Positions 28,149 through 37,263 of a stretch of DNA of 44,935 bases are shown here, one piece after another. The notes beneath the pieces were generated by a model that ran no database searches, had not been told where the DNA came from, and saw only the letters and a program-made list of their open reading frames with translations. Origin of the DNA: Bacteroidota bacterium (lineage in GTDB: Bacteria; Bacteroidota; Bacteroidia; AKYH767-A; OLB10); the NCBI GenBank assembly GCA_016721435.1, contig JADKIC010000039.1:1-44935 (forward strand), in the 5' to 3' direction. A program made the translations under genes and the position numbers. Every line of letters begins with the position of its first letter. Position 1 is the stretch's first letter.

Positions 28149-29561
28149 TTACAACGACTTCAATTCTGTCACCAATTTCGCCAATACATCCTTTGCATCT
28201 CCAAAGAGCATGCTGGTTTTTGGATTGAAGAACAACTCATTTTCAATACCGGCATACCCTGCACTCATCGAGCGCTTGTTGACGATGATATGCGCCGCAT
28301 TTTCAACATCCAGAATAGGCATTCCGTAAATAGGAGAGGCGGGGTCATTGTGAGCAGCCGGATTTACAACGTCATTCGCACCAACGACAAGTACAACATC
28401 CGTTGAACTAAATTCCGGATTGATATCTTCCATCTCCACCAGCTTATCATAGGATACATTCGACTCCGCCAGCAATACATTCATATGTCCCGGCATACGT
28501 CCTGCTACCGGATGAATGGCATATTTCACGCTTACACCGCGTTCTTCCAGTATCATCTCCAGTTCATGAATCACGTGTTGCGCCTGGGCCACCGCCAGAC
28601 CATATCCCGGAACAATAACCACTTTCTTCGAATAGTTCATGAGCACAGCAGTATCACTGATATTGATGTCCTTGATATTTCCTGCTATCTCGCGTTCAGC
28701 TGTAGCTCCGCCTCCTGGAAAAGCACCAAAAATCGCATTACTCAACGGGCGATTCATGGCCTTACACATGATGAGCGTAAGTAATGTACCCGCCGATCCA
28801 ACAAGTATTCCGCCGGTCAACATGATTTTGTTGTCGTATAAAAAGCCACCAAAGGCGGCAGCAAGTCCGGTAAAAGAATTGAGTAGCGAACTCACTACCG
28901 GCATATCCGCACCCCCAATCGGAATGGTGAATAAAATACCATAGATCAGCGCAGCAAAGAAGAGCGCATACAAAATAGTCATGTTATCAGGAGAAGCATA
29001 CACCACCCAGGCACCAAAAGCCACTACTGAAATCATGACCACCGTATTCAGAATATTGTATTGTGGCAACCGCAATGGCTTTTTCATCGTCCCATTGAGT
29101 TTCAAATAAGCAATCACTGAACCACTGAATGAAACAGAACCTATGACCATTCCTGCAATAATAGCTGACAAAGCTCCTGTCTCGCCTAAGTAATGCTGGT
29201 ACTCCATTAAACCAATTAACGCCGCACAGGCACCGCCCATCCCGTTGAACATGGACACCAACTCCGGCATCTTTGTCATCTGTACACGCTTAGCTGTTAA
29301 CCATCCAACTACGGTACCCAGACCAATAGCTCCGAAAATGAGGCCATACACCATACCGGGAACAACAAAGGAAGTATCCACCACGCCCATATGGTCATGT
29401 TTTTCAAAAAGAAAAATTGTACCAAGTATGGCCAGGATCATTCCGCCGGCTGCAATAAGATTTCCCTTACGGGCTGTTTTGGGATTACCCATCATTTTCA
29501 GTCCCAGAATAAAGGTGACTGATCCAATGAGGTAAGAAATTTCGAGCAGGGAGCTCTTCAT
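28149..29561 (-). CDS. pntB: PntB, NAD(P) transhydrogenase subunit beta
   Basis: A 470-residue subunit with about nine membrane helices followed by the NADP-binding dIII domain: IVPGYGLAVAQAQHVIHELE, HPVAGRMPGHMNVLLAESNVSY and VVLVVGANDVVNPAAHNDPASPIYGMPIL. It couples proton entry to hydride transfer from NADH to NADP+. AFPGGGATAEREIAGN is in the loop before dIII. pntA2 ends 9 bases upstream. Confidence 0.95.
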   Translation of the reverse strand: MKSSLLEISYLIGSVTFILGLKMMGNPKTARKGNLIAAGGMILAILGTIFLFEKHDHMGVVDTSFVVPGMVYGLIFGAIGLGTVVGWLTAKRVQMTKMPELVSMFNGMGGACAALIGLMEYQHYLGETGALSAIIAGMVIGSVSFSGSVIAYLKLNGTMKKPLRLPQYNILNTVVMISVVAFGAWVVYASPDNMTILYALFFAALIYGILFTIPIGGADMPVVSSLLNSFTGLAAAFGGFLYDNKIMLTGGILVGSAGTLLTLIMCKAMNRPLSNAIFGAFPGGGATAEREIAGNIKDINISDTAVLMNYSKKVVIVPGYGLAVAQAQHVIHELEMILEERGVSVKYAIHPVAGRMPGHMNVLLAESNVSYDKLVEMEDINPEFSSTDVVLVVGANDVVNPAAHNDPASPIYGMPILDVENAAHIIVNKRSMSAGYAGIENELFFNPKTSMLFGDAKDVLAKLVTELKSL

Positions 29562-29570
29562 ATAATCTGT

Positions 29571-29898
29571 TTATTTAATCGTTCGAAATGAATTATTTTT
29601 CTTAAACATCTCCAGCATGCGGTCAGTTACCACAAACCCGCCCACTACATTTTAAGGTACCAAGTAATACAGCTAAGAAGCCAAGAATCAAGGCAGCGAT
29701 GTTTGTCGGGTCCACATTCAGCATAACGTAGATAGCTCCAACGATTACGACTCCATGTATAGCATTCGCACCGCTCATCAATGGCGTATGCAAAACCGTT
29801 GGAACACCTCCGATCACTTCAACACCTACGAAAACGGAGAGGACAACGAAGTAGATCATTTCACGGTGTTCTGAGATAAGATTTAATATATTTTCCAT
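29571..29898 (-). CDS. pntA: PntA part 2, membrane segment of transhydrogenase alpha (one frameshift)
   Basis: About 108 residues, the dII helices of the alpha chain made as a separate protein: VFVGVEVIGGVPTVLHTPLMSGANAIHGVVIVGA and ALILGFLAVLLGTLN. One extra A at 29650-29653 truncates the frame at GTLKCSGRVCGN. Correcting it gives VVGGFVVTDRMLEMFKK, the normal end, with a TAA at 29571-29573. The alpha chain is split in three-subunit enzymes of many bacteria, as here with pntA part 1 upstream. Confidence 0.9.
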
Positions 29899-29901
29899 AA
29901 A

Positions 29902-29947
29902 AGAATTGATGAATTGTTGAGTTGATGAATTGATGAATGTTTTTTTT
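29902..29947 (+). repeat. GAATTGAT/GAATTGTT array upstream of pntA part 2
   Basis: Reads GAATTGATGAATTGTTGAG on the plus strand, ending GAATGTTTTTTT, starting 3 bases before the pntA2 ATG. Its mirror image is at 30339-30377, so the pair are inverted repeats around the remnant gene at 29982-30232. Confidence 0.85.
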
Positions 29948-29981
29948 AATGAATGTTTAATGTGAATGCTCTATGGGTAGA

Positions 29982-30232
29982 TCAATTAATATATCTGGAT
30001 TTATAAGTGCTTTTGGAGCGTGCCAGAATTGAGGTTAACTCTGAAGTTTCTTTTAATAGGAGAGTTAGTGCTTGATCTGATGAAAGGTCTGTGTCTTTTA
30101 TGAGTTCCAGCCAAAGGTTGGTTTCATCTATTTCTTCTACCACGATACAAAGCTTAGCATTTCAGTTGCCATTTTCTGAGTTCGCATCAACATCTGTTTA
30201 GCGAAATCTACTTTGTCGGTTACTTGTTTCAT
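29982..30232 (-). pseudogene. Remnant of a four-helix-bundle (S23 / IVS-type) protein gene
   Basis: The ATG at 30232 begins KQVTDKVDFAKQMLMRTQKM, the first helix of the family, then runs into a stop. In another frame KLCIVVEEIDETNLWLELIKD, the third and fourth helix signature (SKLxIVxEEADETLYWLELL), continues to a TGA at 29982. About 35 residues of the middle (the IGRQLLRSATSIGANYRAA part) are missing. So this is an internally deleted, frame-broken copy. Such proteins often sit in 23S rRNA intervening sequences or as lone intergenic genes of unknown function. It interrupts the transhydrogenase operon. Confidence 0.7.
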
Positions 30233-30338
30233 AGTTAAAGTTATTTATATAAAATATTTTTATTTTCATCATTCAACTTCCAAAAAAACTTCCCCTCATA
30301 ATCCTTCCTCCCTCTTCAAACACTCACCCCTTCCTTCT

Positions 30339-30377
30339 TAAACATTCATCAATTCAACAATTCAACAATTCATTAAT
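30339..30377 (-). repeat. GAATTGTT/GAATTGAT array past the pntA part 1 stop
   Basis: Minus strand: pntA1 TAA, then within a few bases ATTAATGAATTGTTGAATTG and onward to GAATGTTT. Inverted partner of 29902-29947. Confidence 0.85.
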
Positions 30378-30380
30378 TTT

Positions 30381-31484
30381 TTATTTCAAACGACTAACCC
30401 CATCGTAAACAACTAGCGCTCCTTTCGTTATCTCTTCTTCCATCTCCCACTTGAAGCCATCCTTAGTGGCTAGATGCAAGAGGAAGGTTTGTACATTTTT
30501 TGCATAAAGGTCGCTGGCATTGAGGGGCAGGAGGGAAGGTATATTCGCTTCTCCAATGATGGTTACTCCATGCTTCACTACTGTTTGATTGAGTTCACTC
30601 AGCACGCAATTTCCGCCTTGTTCAACCGCCATATCAACAATCACAGACCCGAATCGCATCTTTTTCACCATCTCCTCTGTGACCAATACCGGAGCTTTTC
30701 TCCCCGGAATTAAAGCTGTTGTGATGACCAGGTCCGCTTCGGCAACATGTTTTGAAACCAATTCCTGTTGCTGTTTTAGAAAATCTTCAGAGACACCCTT
30801 CACATATCCACCTTCAATCTTAATAGAAGCATCCCTTCACTGTGATGAACTTGCCACCCAGGGATTCTACTTGTTCTTTCGTCTCCGGACGGATATCAGT
30901 TACTTCAACAATGGCACCTAATCTTTTCGCAGTAGCAATAGCTTGCAATCCCGCCACACCTGCTCCAAAAATGACGACTTTAGAGGGTTTAATGGTCCCT
31001 GCGGCAGTCATTAATAGTGGAAATATTTTACCGAGTGCATTGGCACCCATGATCACGCTTTTATAACCTGCCAGATTTGCCTGTGAACTCAAAGCGTCCA
31101 TTTTCTGAGCTCTGGATATACGCGGAATGGCATCGATAGAAAAAGCATTTATACCTTGTTTTACACAGGCCTCTACCAATTCGGGATTAGTGGCTGCCCA
31201 CATAAAGGAAATCAAACTTGCGCCCTTTTTCATTAAACTGATTTCAGCAGCAGTAGGGGCATTTACCTTTAAAACGACATCTGATCGATTATAAATAACT
31301 GCGGCATCTCCTTCGAGGTTTGCACCGGCAGCGATGTATTGATCATCAGCGTAATAAGATTTTAATCCGGCTCCGGCTTGTACAGATACCTGGAAACCGG
31401 CTTTAACTAATTGTCCGCAGACATCCGGTGTAATGGCTACGCGACATTCGCGCTCCTTGGTTTCAGTGGAATTCCCAACAACAT
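30381..31484 (-). CDS. pntA: PntA part 1, NAD-binding transhydrogenase alpha (two frameshifts)
   Basis: About 365 residues. After the ATG at 31484 (MLLGIPLK) an A is missing near 31461-31463; the other frame continues TKERECRVAITPDVCGQLVKAGFQV and passes into MKKGASLISFMWAATNPEL. The NAD-binding Rossmann site is KVVIFGAGVAGLQAIATAKRLGA. One extra G at 30833-30835 splits FITVKD from ASIKIEGGYVKGVSEDFLKQQ. The rest (TTALIPGRKAPVLVTEEMV, SVIVDMAVEQGGNC) matches PntA. All three breaks look like sequencing indels. Confidence 0.93.
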
Positions 31485-31650
31485 ATGAAAGAATTTCTGG
31501 TTTTCAGCGATAGTGTGTTTCGCAGGGCAAAGGAATATAAAAATCCGGCATGAAGGGTGTTAAATTCAAAATCAGGCCTTGTTAATAAGAAGAACATGTA
31601 CATTTTTGCTTTGAGCAGGGAAAAATCACGACTTTTGGGAATTATACGAT

Positions 31651-32016
31651 ATGGCAAAATTCACACCCGCATATTTAAAAAAACTGGAAGACTTACTGGA
31701 GCAGTCGGGGTATGATGTTCGCTACGAAAAGGGCAACTTCAAATCAAATTACTGCATCCTTGAAGCCAAGAAAGTAGTAGTAATCAACAAGTTCTCTGTT
31801 TTGGAAAGCCGGATTCAGTCTCTGCTTGAAATCATTCAAACTTTAGTGGCGAATCAGGTCATACAGGCGGATTTGCGTACAATTGGCTTAAAGAACCCGA
31901 TCCATACCCATGAACTTGCTTTTGAAGAATCAACAAACACCGATGAAAATTTGATTGTTGTTGATAAGGAGGAACTTTCAGAAAATTCAAGGGAAACTGA
32001 ATCATCTAACCTCTAA
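31651..32016 (+). CDS. Conserved hypothetical protein, 121 residues
   Basis: A small soluble protein: an N-terminal helix (KKLEDLLEQSGYDVRYEKGNF), a compact core with CILEAKKVVVINKFSVLESRIQSLLEII and an acidic, low-complexity tail (ENLIVVDKEELSENSRE). It resembles a short family found in Bacteroidota next to the MBL-fold hydrolase gene that follows; no function is known to me. No signal peptide or metal site is visible. The MBL gene begins 5 bases after its stop. Confidence 0.78.
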   Translation: MAKFTPAYLKKLEDLLEQSGYDVRYEKGNFKSNYCILEAKKVVVINKFSVLESRIQSLLEIIQTLVANQVIQADLRTIGLKNPIHTHELAFEESTNTDENLIVVDKEELSENSRETESSNL

Positions 32017-32020
32017 TACC

Positions 32021-32788
32021 TTGCTTAAAATTACATTTCTAGGTACCGGAACCTCTCAGGGTGTTCCTGTTATTGCCTGTGAATGTGAAGTATGCAGGAG
32101 TGGAGATGAAAAAGATAAACGGCTGAGGACTTCTATTTTAGTTGAAAATGAGGATACCACGGTTGTAATTGATTCAGGTCCGGATTTCAGGCAGCAACTA
32201 CTGCGAGCAGGTGTCAAAAAGCTGGATGGATTATTATTTACCCATGAACATAAGGACCATATTGCCGGGATGGATGATATCCGGGCATTTAACTATGTCT
32301 GCAATAAACCGGTTGATATCTACGCCACAGACAGGGTACAACAGGCTATTAAAAGAGAATTCCATTATGCTTTTGACGCCATTAAATATCCGGGAGTACC
32401 GGAACTTAACTTACATACTATTGACCTGCATCCTTTCAAAATAGGAAGTATAGAATTCACTCCCATTCTTGTTAAACATTATTTATTGGATGTGCTTGGT
32501 TTTCGGATCGGGAACTTTACCTATATCACCGATGCCAAAACAATTCCCGAGGATCAACATAGCAAAATCTACGGTTCAGAAGTCCTTGTTTTGAATGCAC
32601 CTCGACGTGAACCTCACGTATCGCATTTTACATTGGAGGAAGCATTAAAAATGATGCAGCATTTTCAACCGAAGCTTGGATTACTGACACATCTGAGTCA
32701 TCAAATGGGTTTGCATGACCAAATTGAAAATGATTTACCGGTAGATGTGCGTATTGCTTTTGATGGAATGGTTTTAAATTTTAATTGA
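32021..32788 (+). CDS. MBL-fold metallohydrolase, PhnP-like
   Basis: A 255-residue metallo-beta-lactamase-fold phosphodiesterase: ITFLGTGTSQGVPVIACECEVC, IDSGPDFRQQLLRAG, metal site THEHKDHIAG at about 72, DIRAFNY and FTYITDAKTIPE. It most resembles PhnP and the 5'-nucleotide-like cyclic phosphodiesterases of Bacteroidota. Cysteines at about 21-27 (CECEVC) could bind a structural zinc. The longer frame from 31955 overlaps the previous gene by 62 bases; a TTG at 32021 fits the family start (xLKITFLGTG) better. Confidence 0.87.
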   Translation: MLKITFLGTGTSQGVPVIACECEVCRSGDEKDKRLRTSILVENEDTTVVIDSGPDFRQQLLRAGVKKLDGLLFTHEHKDHIAGMDDIRAFNYVCNKPVDIYATDRVQQAIKREFHYAFDAIKYPGVPELNLHTIDLHPFKIGSIEFTPILVKHYLLDVLGFRIGNFTYITDAKTIPEDQHSKIYGSEVLVLNAPRREPHVSHFTLEEALKMMQHFQPKLGLLTHLSHQMGLHDQIENDLPVDVRIAFDGMVLNFN

Positions 32789-32879
32789 ACCATTCTTTCA
32801 TTTCGGTTCTTTCAATTTCAAGAAATGAAATAGAGGATGGATTATTTTAATTATTAAGTACTCCAACCTTTTCAAATTG

Positions 32880-33638
32880 CTATTCCTTTCCACTGATAAT
32901 TCCACCCAACAGTCCGCCTAACCCTCTTGATTCCTCACGTCCACCACCCACACGAGAAGCGGCAACAATACGATCAGCCATACGCGAAAACGGCACACTC
33001 TGAAGATAAATCAAACCCGGACCTGTCACCAATGCATAAAATAATCCTTCACCACCAAACAAGGAGTTCTTAAAACCACCTATAAATTTGATATCATACT
33101 GGACACTTGTTTCAAAAGCCACAAGGCATCCCGTATCCACCCGCAATGTTTCTCCGGCCGCTAATTGCCTTTTTAAAATTGTTCCACCCGCGTGAATAAA
33201 TGTATTTCCATCACCTGACAATTCCTGAAGAATAAATCCTTCTCCACCAAAAAGTCCGGCTCCGATTCTTTTCGTAAACGCAATGTTAATTTCGATGCCC
33301 TGCGCCGCACATAAGAATCCGTCTTTCTGACATAGGAATTTCCCTCCAAATTGAGCGGGGTTGATCGTGATAATCTTTCCCGGATAAGGCGCAGCAAAAG
33401 CCATCTTCCTCTTCTGATTACCATTATTCGTAAATGACGTAATGAAAAAACTTTCACCTGTGATCATCCTCTTCAACCCTTTAAATATTCCTCCACCCGT
33501 TGAAGTTTGCATTTCAATATCCTGTTCCATATACAACATAGCACCCGCTTCCGCTCTGACTCCTTCTCCGGGATCCATTTCAACTTCTACTACTTGAATG
33601 TCATCTCCAATAATCTGATAATCTATTTCGTGTGCCAT
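32880..33638 (-). CDS. AIM24 / TIGR00266 family protein
   Basis: A 252-residue beta-rich protein: YQIIGDDIQVVEVEMDPGEGVRAEAGAMLYM, GGGIFKGLKRMITGESFFITSFTN, FGGEGFILQELSGDGNTFIHAGG and FAGGFKNSLFGGEG-like motifs, then a Gly-rich tail (GLGGLLGGIISG). This family has no established biochemical role; the mitochondrial AIM24 affects inner-membrane architecture. No signal peptide, so cytosolic or membrane-associated. The 440-base minisatellite lies beyond its start. Confidence 0.9.
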   Translation of the reverse strand: MAHEIDYQIIGDDIQVVEVEMDPGEGVRAEAGAMLYMEQDIEMQTSTGGGIFKGLKRMITGESFFITSFTNNGNQKRKMAFAAPYPGKIITINPAQFGGKFLCQKDGFLCAAQGIEINIAFTKRIGAGLFGGEGFILQELSGDGNTFIHAGGTILKRQLAAGETLRVDTGCLVAFETSVQYDIKFIGGFKNSLFGGEGLFYALVTGPGLIYLQSVPFSRMADRIVAASRVGGGREESRGLGGLLGGIISGKE

Positions 33639-33670
33639 TTGATAAGTTTAAGGTTTAAGGTTATAATATT

Positions 33671-34107
33671 TGTTCCCAGCAAGTGAAGCGAGTGTTCCCC
33701 CAAGCGAATGTAGCGAGCTTTTCCCCAAGCAAGTGATGCGAAGCATTCCCCAAGCGAGTGGTGCGAAGCATTCCCCCAAGCGAGTGAAGCGAACATTCCC
33801 CAAGCAGTGAAGGAGCGTTCCCTAAGCAGTGAAGAGAGCGTTCCCTCAAGCAGTGGTGGGCGTTCCCTAAGCGGAGAGCAGGTGTTCCCCAAGCGAGTGT
33901 AGCGAGCTTTTCCTAAGCAAGTGATGCGAAGCATTCCCCAAGCGAGTGGTGCGAAGCATTCCCCAAGCGAGTGAAGAAGCATTCCCCAAGCGAGTGAGGA
34001 AGCATTCCCCAAGCGAGTGAAGGAGCGTTCCCTAAGCGAGCGGCGTTCCCAGCAGTGAAGCGAGCGTTCCCTAAGCAGTGAAGCGGGCGTTCCCTAACGA
34101 AGAAGAA
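33671..34107. repeat. Degenerate ~25-base minisatellite, about 18 units
   Basis: Unit consensus AAGCGAGTGAAGCGAAGCAT followed by TCCCC, 21-27 bases long, in about 18 copies filling the 522-base gene-free spacer 33639-34160. Subtypes alternate (GAAGCATTCCCC, GAGCGTTCCCTA, GAGCTTTTCC). A three-unit block near 33700-33775 recurs near 33890-33965, so part of the array was itself duplicated. It is open in one minus-strand frame, but codons only repeat LAWGM/SLGECF-like words and this is unlikely to be a gene. Confidence 0.92.
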
Positions 34108-34160
34108 ATTTAATCTTCCCGAAATTTGTAATGCAGCCCAAAATTAATTAATTTAGAGGC

Positions 34161-34499
34161 ATGCGTAAACTAAAAATAATCTTAAGTTTATTAACCATTT
34201 TTACAGGATCAGATTCTCTGTATAGTCAGAGTTTGCGCCAGGATAGCTTATTCGTACCCGATCAGCTTCGGCAATACCAGTTTCAGTTAGAGGAACCGGT
34301 GCAATCTATTGAAAAACTGCGCTATGAAAAAAGTGAAGAACCCATAAAAGGAACTTTGTCGCCGGATGGAAAAAGGGTGATTATGGAAAATTATAAAAAA
34401 GGACAACGGGTAAAATTAGATGCAATTTATCCGGATGGGCGAAGAGTAGAAGTCAGTAAGAGCCCTTGCTTCATTGATCCGGTATCGTATGAATTATAA
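34161..34499 (+). CDS. Small secreted or periplasmic protein, unknown
   Basis: A 112-residue protein with a likely signal peptide (MRKLKIILSLLTIFTGSDSLYS). The mature part is rich in charged residues (SIEKLRYEKSEEPIKGTLSPDGKRVIM, KKGQRVKLDAIYPDGRRVEV) and holds one Cys. Two DGKRV/DGRRV strand-like motifs suggest a small beta fold. No family recognised. The gene is closed by the terminator at 34498-34530. Confidence 0.68.
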   Translation: MRKLKIILSLLTIFTGSDSLYSQSLRQDSLFVPDQLRQYQFQLEEPVQSIEKLRYEKSEEPIKGTLSPDGKRVIMENYKKGQRVKLDAIYPDGRRVEVSKSPCFIDPVSYEL

Positions 34500-34530
34500 A
34501 AGGACGACCTGGTGAGAGTCGCCCTTTTAT
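34498..34530 (+). terminator. Rho-independent terminator
   Basis: Stem AAAAGGACGAC / GTCGCCCTTTT (one mismatch) with a 9-base loop. The upstream A run overlaps the TAA of the 34161 gene. In the opposite sense it could also serve the convergent DUF4139 gene. Confidence 0.75.
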
Positions 34531-34551
34531 ATTGAATTGGATTGAAGGCTT

Positions 34552-35984
34552 CTACAAACCCAATATTTGTTTATCCTTGGGATATTTCACCTTAAAGACA
34601 GGCGCTTTTTTGTTGTTTCACCTGCAGGAATCTGCAATTTCCATTTCACTTCTCCGGTTTCGACATTGTGTTCCCCACCACTCAACTCTTCCACTTTCAC
34701 TTCAATATCTTTTTGCATGGTGAGCGGAATTTGATCATACAGTAGGATACTGATCGCCTCTTTCTTTCCATTTTTAATACTGATATCATAAGAAAGAGAG
34801 CGTTCCTTATTTCCACCAAATAATTTAGAGCCACTCAAATCCTTTAACTTCTCACGTTTAACGACGATTCGTTTATCGCGACCCAATGAAATTTCAAGAG
34901 TATCATTGGTTTCTGCAGGATTGACAAATGACTCTCCTACATAAGCTCCGTCAAAGTAAATATTGGCTCCTCCGGCGGTCAGACTTAATTCCTCCCATCC
35001 GGTGATGCGTGCAGTTAAAAATGCATCTGCATCCAACTTTGGAAGGACAATATAATTGTAGTCCGCTTTTAATGAATGCTTTTGAATTTCTACCTGATAA
35101 TCCTGGCCATCGGATGGAATAGAGTAGGGCTGCTGAATCTCAAAGCTGGAAGAAAGTTGATTTTCACTCATGATAACGGAAACATTCTTCATGTCCTGTT
35201 GGTCCTCTGCTTTCGACATTACGGCACCCTCGGCAACAGCCGGAGCGGAAGGCATGTCCATTCGATTGGCTTTATCCTGCAAAGAATACATTTGACGGGG
35301 CTGATAAAAGTTCAGATACCATGGATTCAAAAATGGGCGTTCACTTCCTACTGCCGGATTTCCGGTACTTAAACTTAGGCGTACCTGATTCCAGTCTTCA
35401 CCTGAACTTTGATTCACTTTCGCTTTGTAGACCAGTTCAACAGGACTGTTTACATCTTTAACTTTAATGTCATAAAATGCATACCAGGTGACATTGGAGT
35501 TAATGACATAACTGAAATCAAAAGAAGACATGGTTGGTTCATCCACGAGTACCCCGTTGTTTGCACCACCAATTGATTTATTTGCCTGGAGAAGGGCTTG
35601 CGTTTCGGACAGGACAACGATTTTATTTTTTACCTGTTGCAGTCGAAGACTTAATGAATCCAGGTCTTGTTCAAGAGAAGTAATTTCCTTGGATTTTTTC
35701 TTTTCTACCAGATAATTTTGCTGAAACGAAACCGCCAGAATAGTGGCATCCCCGGTTCCCTTTAAGCTAATACTTTGCGGATTTATATACGGTGAAAGTC
35801 CGTCGAGGACGACTTCCTGTAATCCGGGATTCAAGGTTGCTTTGGCTGTTCTGGTGACCATTGCACCATTTTGAAAGATTTTTACTTCCTTGATTTCTGA
35901 ATTGCCCACCCATACAGGATCCTGAGCTTTTGCTAGACATGGCAGCAACAGCGTTGCGAGCATGAAACGAATGATGATCTTCAT
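34552..35984 (-). CDS. DUF4139 (MuiA-like) exported protein, internally shortened
   Basis: Signal peptide (MKIIIRFMLATLLLPCLAKA), then the DUF4140 head (VKIFQNGAMVTRTAKATLNPG, DGLSPYINPQSISLKG), a coiled-coil start and the DUF4139 body (YAFYDIKVKDVNSPVELVYKAKV, SLSTGNPAVGSERPFLNPWYLNFY, GGAYVGESFVNPAETNDTLEI). The coiled coil stops abruptly at GGANNGVLVDE and jumps to FDFSYVINSNVTWY. Relatives have about 80-90 more residues here. One A is missing in the A run at 34605-34611, so the frame ends at KKRLSLR; corrected, it reads APVFKVKYPKDKQILGL to a TAG at 34552. Role unknown; surface/envelope location. Confidence 0.83.
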
Positions 35985-36135
35985 ATTGTTGACGAAATTA
36001 ATTGTTTAACAGGCGGGAGCGGAAAATTATTAAAATTCCATATTGATTAGATTGATTTAATCTGTTCTTCATGCTAATTCTTTCAATGTTCAAATTTGAG
36101 CAATACTTTAAAGATGATTCTGCCAAATTACACAC

Positions 36136-36143
36136 TATTTTTG
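36136..36143 (+). promoter_or_regulatory. Possible -7 element abutting recF
   Basis: TATTTTTG (TAnnTTTG) ends 4 bases before the recF ATG at 36148. No good -33 box is visible at the usual distance, so support is weak; if used, the transcript would be nearly leaderless, as may be true of selU. Confidence 0.3.
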
Positions 36144-36147
36144 TGAG

Positions 36148-37229
36148 ATGTTTTTACGCAGACTTACCCTATTCAATTTTAAGAATTACGATGAAGCCGA
36201 ATTTAGTTTCAGCGAAGGAGCCAATGCGTTTACCGGTCAAAACGGCAGCGGTAAGACCAATATCCTCGATGCGATCCATTATCTCTGTTTGTGCAAGAGC
36301 TATTTCAATTCAGGAGATGCCCTTTCCATAAAGCATCAGCAATCATTCTTTTCAGTTAATGGAACTTTTGAATTAGACGGAAAAAACGAAGAAATATTGG
36401 TCCTGGTCAAAAACGGCCAGAAAAAGAGCATTAAAAGGAATCAAAAGGAGTATTCCCGACTTGGAGAACATATTGGATTATTACCTCTGGTAATGGAGGC
36501 ACCTGTTGACCAGGAACTCATCAGTGGCGGAAGTGAAGAGAGAAGAAAATTAATGGACAGTATTATTTGCCAATATAATCATCCCTATCTGGATGATCTC
36601 ATGGCCTACAATCGTGTCTTACAACAACGGAATGCCCTCCTCAAACAAACTGCAAAGGGGGCTTTAACAGATGCTTCACTTTGGCAAGTCTGGGATGAAC
36701 AACTGGCGGTATATGGTGAAAAATATATCTTGTCAGGAAAGAATTTATGGATCATTTTTACCATTATTTCAGGAATCTTATGGCTATCTCACCAATAATA
36801 GCGAAGAAGCAGGATTGAAATATAACTGTAGCCTTGAACATGAAAATCTTCAATCCCAGTTAAACAAAAACCTTCAAAAAGATTTAATACTTCAATATAC
36901 TACAGCAGGAATTCACAAGGATGATCTGACGCTTACTTTAAACGGTCATCCTGCCAAACGTATCGGATCTCAAGGTCAGCAAAAATCAATCATACTGGCC
37001 TTGAAACTTGCACAATTCAAAGTCATTAAAGAAACCCGTGGGCAAAAAACCTATACTCATGCTTGATGATATTTTTGACAAGTTAGATTTCAACAGGATT
37101 ACCCGTCTCATGGATTTGGTCAGTAAAGAAACCTTTGGACAACTCTTTATTACAGATACCGAAGAAGAACATGTAAGAAAAGTATTTCAGACCATTGGTG
37201 TTCCACTCACCACCTTTCCCTGTAGATAA
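36148..37229 (+). CDS. recF: RecF, recombinational repair ATPase (frameshifts)
   Basis: About 360 residues of the SMC-like RecF, which loads RecA at gaps with RecO and RecR. Walker A is GQNGSGKTNILDAIHYLC. LISGGSEERRKLMDSIICQYNHPYL and the arm region follow. The frame then breaks near 36742-36760, where two T-run deletions would restore NFMDHFLPLFQESYGYLTNN. Signature IGSQGQQKSIILALKLAQFKVI comes next. One extra A near 37046-37050 separates it from Walker B, KPILMLDDIFDKLD. The end is FGQLFITDTEEEHVRKVF. All three changes look like homopolymer errors. Confidence 0.92.
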
Positions 37230-37263
37230 ATAGGTCAATCAAATAATATTGTGAATAAACCGA

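Noticed and set aside
33623..34012. Minus-strand open frame of 129 codons in the minisatellite
   Set aside because: It is made of repeat words (LAWGM, SLGECF), shares no start context or family motif, and its openness follows from the repeat lacking stop codons.
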